Shown: positions 58,945 to 64,000 of the stretch, in pieces
Position numbering within the stretch: position 1 is the first letter of the stretch
Layout of the letters: every line of letters starts with the position of its first letter
NCBI GenBank assembly: GCA_025602905.1
Contig: JAHLKI010000002.1
Span: 310,001 to 374,000, forward strand
Source of the DNA: Phlyctochytrium arcticum
Taxonomy: Eukaryota > Chytridiomycota > Chytridiomycetes > Chytridiales > Chytridiaceae
Length of the DNA stretch: 64,000 nt
Direction: 5' to 3'
The notes under the pieces: generated by a model
What the model was told of the DNA's origin: nothing
The model's input: the letters and a program-made list of their open reading frames with translations, nothing else
The model's database searches: none
Program-made: the position numbers and the translations under genes

Positions 58945-59236
58945 CATTAAAAAGATCATTGAAGATGCAGATATCGTTTTCGAATGCATCCTGTTCAAAC
59001 TCTGATTGAATGACTCTCCTAAGACGCATCGGCGGCTCGGGACGTTCCCTCCAAAAGTAGCCGTTTCCAGTTACAGGCCAGTTCCCAGCACCACGCATGA
59101 CTTGGAAGAGAGGCAGGTCAATGGTATTCCATTGCTCGGATGGCGTTTTTTTGGACCCTCGGCATCTCCACCTTTGCTGGGCGTGAAATGCCAAACACCG
59201 TGGTACAGAAACGAAGCCGGGTATAGATATCTCCAC
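58945..59236 (-). pseudogene. Degenerate fragment of the 57.5-58.2 kb gene
   Basis: The minus strand reads DAFENDICIFNDL at about 58.99-58.95 kb, matching the intact-looking gene, but the surrounding frame (with PEPPMRLRRVIQSEFEQ and VMRGAGNWPVTGNGYF) does not match it further. The fragment lies immediately next to repeat copy 3. It looks like a local duplicate that has decayed. Confidence 0.5.
59008..59128 (+). repeat. Local dispersed repeat, copy 3
   Basis: Shares GCATCGGCGGCTCGGGAC and CGCATGACTTGGAAGAG with copies 1 and 2, and GAATGACTC with copy 1. Confidence 0.8.
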
Positions 59237-59883
59237 TGGTCTACGACTTTATCTCTCCGAATATAGTACTGCTGTTCTTGTGCAATAGCAGGCAACGTGT
59301 CGCAGCTCCACCCAAAAGATGCTGCGACTCCACCGTAAGTGCAATTCCCTTTGCTTCAATCCGCGGGCGGCATGTCTCTGGCATTGACATGCCATTCGTG
59401 TCAAGATGGGTGATGATCTGATCGCGACAACTTCCGCGGAGCACATCAAGTTTAATTTAACCCCGTGCTCTGAAATGGGACTGGTCTTGGAGAGAATAAG
59501 GTTAAATGCAAACACTAGATCATACTCACGATTGACGCTTGCTTGCTACTGTACTCCTGTTGATCTGGATTGGAAAAAACTATACAACGCGTCAACGGTT
59601 TTTAATTTACTTTTTTTAGTCAAATGATCGGACTTTCATATCAGCTTCATCAATTCAGATGCAACGAAAACAGGCAAGTTGAGCAAGTTGAGGCAACGAG
59701 AGCACACCGCATAGGCCGCATACGATCCAAACAAATTTACAAAGAAGGAGAGGGATATATATACGTCTTTTTCGTGTATTGTGTACAGCACCAGAACCCA
59801 ACCAAATCAAAAAGAAAAATACAAAAGAAAAAGACAAAAAAAAAGACACAACAGTGGTATAATAAAAAATCCATTCAAAACGT
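59237..59883. other. Intergenic, no gene recognised
   Basis: Contains the 3' flank of the velvet gene and short frames without clear features. Confidence 0.4.
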
Positions 59884-61428
59884 TCAATCTTCATCTTCTC
59901 CCACCCCATCCACTTCCATGTCCCCTTCTTCCTCATTATCGTCTTCCAAATCTGCCGGTAAGGGGTCAGGTCCATCTGCCGCAATAGCCACAACGATGGT
60001 CGGAGGAGGTATCGGTATGGGTTTAGGTTTGATGGAGAGACGATTGGCGGCCAGACTGGTTGCGTGCCGGCCGTGGCCTTTTCCGCGTGTGTCGGTCCGA
60101 ATGTGGATCCGGATTCCTTGGCGGGCAAAACATTTCGATAGGGGTGTAGAATCTAGGGGGATATGTTAGATGTGGGTAAATGAAAGGATGGAAATGGGGA
60201 TGTATAACATACCCGACATCCCCGGAAACGTTTTGGGCGAATAGACTCTAAACACGTTCGTAAAGACTGTTGCTTGGGATTGGCGGGGCGGGCCCGAGGC
60301 GATGGAGCCCGTCCATGGTGGTGATACGTGTTTAGGCGGTGGGGTCGGTGGGGAGGAGGGCGGGGAGCATGTGAGACGACCGGATGGAGTGTTGAATTTG
60401 AGGGGGAAGCGGTCGGTGGGTGAGTTTGAAGAGGGGGAGCTGGATGTTGAGTAGGTTTGAGGCATACTGAAAGGAAATGAATATGTGTGAGTATAAGCAG
60501 ATCACAAAGGTACCAAATGTGAAACTTACATGGCATCTGCAACACTATACAAATCAAAACGTAACCGATACATGCCACTGGTTCGCACGCCCACATCCTG
60601 GAGCACAAAAAACAAGCCTTTACGGCCTTCGAGGTCTCGAAGCATATGACAGGCCGAAACGAGTGAACCCAGCAGTACATCGGCGGAGGGTGGGACGGGA
60701 TGCGTTGTTGAAGTTGTTGTTGTTCTGGGAGGAGTGGGAGTCGTGGTTGTTGTGGGTGGAGTAGGCGGTTGCTGTTGAAGTGTTGTTGATGATGGTGGTG
60801 GGGGAAGATCGGAACTGGTATCGAACGGGGTAGACATCCCTGCAGTCGTCCCGACCCGAAATGTAGGGTTGGCAGACGTCCCAAAAATAGAGGTATCAGG
60901 CTCGCGTTTCGTCGAAATGGTGAGTCCGGCCGATACAGCGTCCAATGCGGCCTCGAGTTGGTTTTGTAACGGTGGGGGGTCACGGCCTAGACTTGACGGG
61001 GAGGGGAGGGATGTTTGGTGTTGTGCTGCTGGTGGTTGTGGTGGCACTGGATTCCGCGGGAATGCTTCGACCATCGTATCCCTAATTTCTGTATTACTCT
61101 CTCTCTCTCCCACTCTTTAGGGAACTAAAGAAAAACTCGAGAAAAAACTTACGCGGTACATAACGAAGCATGTAAAACCAGTAATGACGCGTCGGTATAA
61201 CTACAATTTCCATTCAATATCTTACTCAAACCAAGTATAATAGAAATGGTAGCCTTACCTGACTTCAGTCAAATTCCCATCTTCATCACGCTCCAGCAGC
61301 TCAATTCTTTATATGAAAAAATAAACAGTCAATTTATAGTCCAGGTTTTTTGGGATGTATATCGCCACCTACATGGGTGGTGGATCAATGGGTCGTCTGT
61401 AAAAGGGGTTTCTGTCAACATTTTGCGG

Positions 61429-61460
<32 letters not shown>

Positions 61461-62708
61461 ATTGAGAAATAGAGTAGACTGACCGATCTTTGTTATTAAA
61501 TCCACTCATTCGGGCGCGAATGGGTTCTTGCCGAATCAGAAGCTCGTAGCACGGAAACTTTGAGCCTGATCTGGATGTTTGTGGGGTACTATTATGGTTC
61601 CATCAATGGAACATTCCAAACGTGGCAAAAAATTGAAGGGTAGTACTCACGTCTCGTGACTGGACTCGTTGCTCGCTGAATGACGCGTGGTTGGGAGAGT
61701 CGTCGCTGGGGACGACGCGTTCGGGATAATGGGCGGCAGATCTGGACGCGACGGGCGACGATTTGGAATTGAGGTGAGTTGTGGTTGGGGAAAGAAGTTC
61801 AGTGGGGGTGGATTAGAGTTTGAAGGGTATGTGTGATGGGAGAGGGGTGGGTAAGAATTGGAGTGGGTTGGGAGGTGCGGGTGATGTTGTTGCATGGATT
61901 CAGCCGTCATCCAGGCCGGCATTAATCCGTAGGTCGCATCATGACTATTCCGTCGTCGCGCAGCGGCAGCGGCCGCTGCTGCCGATGTGGCATTATTGGC
62001 GGCTAGGGATTCGGCAGTGAGGCCGGTAAAAGTGAATGGAGGTTGCTGTAGATGTTGGCGGCGAAGATGTTCTTCGTGGAGGGAAAGGGATGCACGGCGT
62101 TGGGAGTGGTATGAGTGGGCGTAAGCGGTTGGGTTATAGGGATCGGGTATGGATGGAGTCAATTGAGCAGATGCAGGCAGGGATCTGCTGACACCGAGCG
62201 CGGTAGTGTAGATGGGATCCATGGACATTTGCAAGCTGTTGAGGACATTTTCCTCACCCATTTCCAAACCAGCACCATTGGCTGCCGCGGCCGCTGCTGC
62301 TAATTGATCCATGGGATGATGAGATGATGCCATGGAAGATGTTGATTTGGACAATGTACCGGATACAGCGGCCTGGGCCAGATCAAATGAGGATGAAGAC
62401 TTTGGCGGGATGAGCATGGCGAGGGATGTGGGAGTCAGTGTATTGGCCATCGAGGTAGCCACTGCTGCTGCTGCTGATGAGGCAACGAGGGCCGCCAAGT
62501 CATATTGCTGCTGTTGATGCTGGGGATGTTGTTGTTGAATGTAAGGGTGATGGGAATGCGGGTGATGCGGACGGTCAAAGCGATGTTGATGATGATGATG
62601 CTGTTGCTCTGGGTGATGTTGGGATGGATCTTGCTGTGAATAGGGAGTTGAGCCGTTCCAGGCGGTAACTACCAAGTCGGGGGATGTACCGAGGTAGAAG
62701 CCGTCCAT
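59884..62708 (-). CDS. Velvet-domain transcription regulator
   Basis: Velvet proteins are fungal NF-kB-like DNA-binding regulators of development and secondary metabolism. The gene starts at the ATG at 62708 (MDGFYLGTSPDLVVTAW) with a long His/Gln/Ala-rich N-terminal part. The velvet domain begins after an intron with KFPCYELLIRQEPIRARMSG and FNNKDR. It continues through RRPIDPPP, IIELLERDEDGNLTEV, SYTDASLLVLHASLCTA, LVSACHMLRDLEGRKGLFFV, GVRTSGMYRLRFDLYSV and VFRVYSPKTFPGMSDSTPLS, then FARQGIRIHIRTDTRGKGH. A Thr/Pro-rich insert lies within the domain. The end is acidic (DLEDDNEEEGDMEVD). About eight exons are needed. The fit to VosA or VelB was not resolved. One intron holds a 30-base poly-G tract (plus-strand sense). 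Confidence 0.9.
61430..61459 (+). repeat. 30-base poly-G homopolymer
   Basis: Thirty consecutive G on the plus strand (C in the gene sense), inside the velvet-domain intron that follows FNNKDR. The recorded length may be inexact, as such runs are hard to sequence. Confidence 0.95.
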
Positions 62709-63106
62709 CTTTTTTTCCCGGAATGTTTGGGATGTGTTTCCCGTTCCTCCGCCCAGGGAATACCGTATTTCCGTGGAGTCCAAAAAACGCGTCGAGCCCT
62801 GCGCCTAGAGAAACCCCAGGTTCGAATATACCGGAAAGTCCAAGTTGCGGTTTGGATGAATGGGGCCAAAAGGGACAAGCAGCAGCCGGTGGTAAATGTA
62901 TTATTCGTTTTGAATTAAAGCTGGTATGGCTCTGCGTGGGTGACAAACAAGGTTAACACTTTAGATTCTTTGTTCTGCTTGCTGTTGCCAATCAAATATA
63001 CCGACATTTCAGGGTCTTGCTCAAGTCGTCCGTTCATAAAAGTTCGTAGGTCGTAGGTTTCGTAGGTAAATCCAGCACAAAGGTAATAAGCGACAGATCC
63101 TGCCCA
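62709..63106. other. Divergent promoter interval
   Basis: About 400 bp between the starts of the velvet gene and the gene at 63107. It contains TAGGTCGTAGGTTTCGTAGG just before the latter. No recognised motif. Confidence 0.4.
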
Positions 63107-64000
63107 ATGTCAAAATCAAAAATGCCTCAGAAACGCAGAGCCGCCGCGCTGGAGCCTTTGGTAAGTTGCGCGGCTTTGCGGTTTTGCGGCGGCTGGCCGG
63201 TACGGGGATCGGCACGCCCGGCTTGCGATCGGCGATGGCCGTGCGCTCGGAGCCGTGGCGATGCCTGCACCGACGACGATCGGAAGTCTGAGTTTACGCA
63301 AATCCATGTCGCCCGTATCTCATTTAATAACATTTATACATATACAGTACCGTTGGTCCGCCGCGGGTTTGCTCGGAGCCTTGACCATGTCGTCCTATAC
63401 TCGAGTGTGTATAAGTAGGCGGGATGTCTGCCCTCGCGGCGCTGTTGAATTTGCTCAGGTCAGCTCGAACAAAGTGAGCGCTGCGCAGCGAGAGCGGTAA
63501 AAAAAGAGTCAGAAGGAGCAAGGGCAGGGATCTGTCAGATGTCATGGCCGGACGCTGGAAGGCTACGGACTCGGAGGAATGGCTGAAGTCCTGTATCATA
63601 TTCTGCAGAGTAAGCCCAAATGCCTCAATGTTCCCGGTGGAAAGGTTTCAGGTATGTATATATCGATAGGATACTTGGTCGTCGCCGCCGGGTCGTCGTC
63701 GTCGTCGTCGTCGTCGTGTCTGGCGCTTGGTCTCGTATAGATTCGATCGTAAACCCATGTGCTCAACTTTTACTTTCAAAATCTCCCGCGATGCCGATGC
63801 TGAGCATAAAAAAGCCCCATTCAGAACAGAATACACTCATGCAAGTTCTTCGCAAAAAGAATCAATAATGGAAAAGAAACAAGATCGAGATGGTAAAGAA
63901 GCTTGGGGGACAGAACAATACCAAGGCTCCGGTGATACATCTGATGACATTCCAGCAGCCAGATCCCCGGGTCGCTGGCCTCGTCTCACTCCGGTGAGCC
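63107..64000 (+). CDS. Incomplete gene, unknown product
   Basis: Exon 1 (63107-63160) encodes MSKSKMPQKRRAAALEPL and ends at a GTAAGT donor. A later exon around 63485-63610 can encode KKRVRRSKGRDLSDVMAG and RWKATDSEEWLKSCIIF. A GTCGTC-repeat intron and a further region (63868 to end) follow, and the gene runs off the window. The start is basic and nuclear-looking. No family was recognised. Confidence 0.4.
63692..63717 (+). repeat. GTC trinucleotide microsatellite
   Basis: A run of GTC units broken near its start by a GCCGCC interruption. It lies in what is probably an intron of the incomplete gene. Confidence 0.85.

Overview
The window is nuclear DNA from a fungus, most likely a zoosporic (chytrid-like) one. 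Genes are split by short GT-AG introns, mostly about 45-60 nt. Fungal-typical genes are present: a velvet regulator, an Acl4-type Rpl4 chaperone and a Nur1/DUF2418-like membrane protein. One gene (36.6-38.0 kb) has the N-terminal and C-terminal features of HYLS1, a centriole/basal-body protein kept only by lineages that build flagella. No rRNA, tRNA or CRISPR array was recognised.

Layout. 0.4-25.3 kb is a dense housekeeping region: methylcrotonyl-CoA carboxylase beta (-), a protein kinase (+), GINS subunit Psf1 (+), an arrestin-like/double-SH3 protein (+), CCT7 (+), TIP41/TIPRL (-), Acl4 (-), a Nur1-like protein (+), URA3 (-), methylthioadenosine phosphorylase (+), the GID ligase subunit Rmd5 (+) and MIA40 (-). 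25.6-35.4 kb is a nested transposon block. A 9.84 kb Mutator-like element has ~125 bp terminal inverted repeats and an exact 8 bp target duplication. It carries two divergently transcribed MULE transposases from different lineages. A second MULE of 3.3 kb, with 88 bp inverted repeats and an exact 9 bp target duplication, sits in the interval between those two genes. Next to the block is a decayed ISXO2/Merlin-like relic.

36.6-39.8 kb holds HYLS1 (+) and an ING-type PHD protein (-), in convergent orientation. 40-51 kb is an accessory region. It contains three paralogues of a small secreted eight-cysteine protein (one with an in-frame stop), a gene with a PD-(D/E)XK-like C-terminal region, a fragment of a transposon-type integrase, local duplications and a universal-stress-like gene. 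51.4-56.8 kb has a low-complexity protein of unknown function and MAK21/NOC1. 57.2-59.3 kb is a patch of repeats and duplicated pieces of an unknown gene, with a 12 bp minisatellite. 59.9-62.7 kb is a velvet-domain gene with a 30-base poly-G tract in an intron. An incomplete gene starts at 63.1 kb and runs off the end.

The two items most worth following are the two-transposase nested MULE block and the small secreted eight-cysteine family. Gene names rest on recognised motifs read by eye; no database search was run. Several splice sites in multi-exon genes are approximate.
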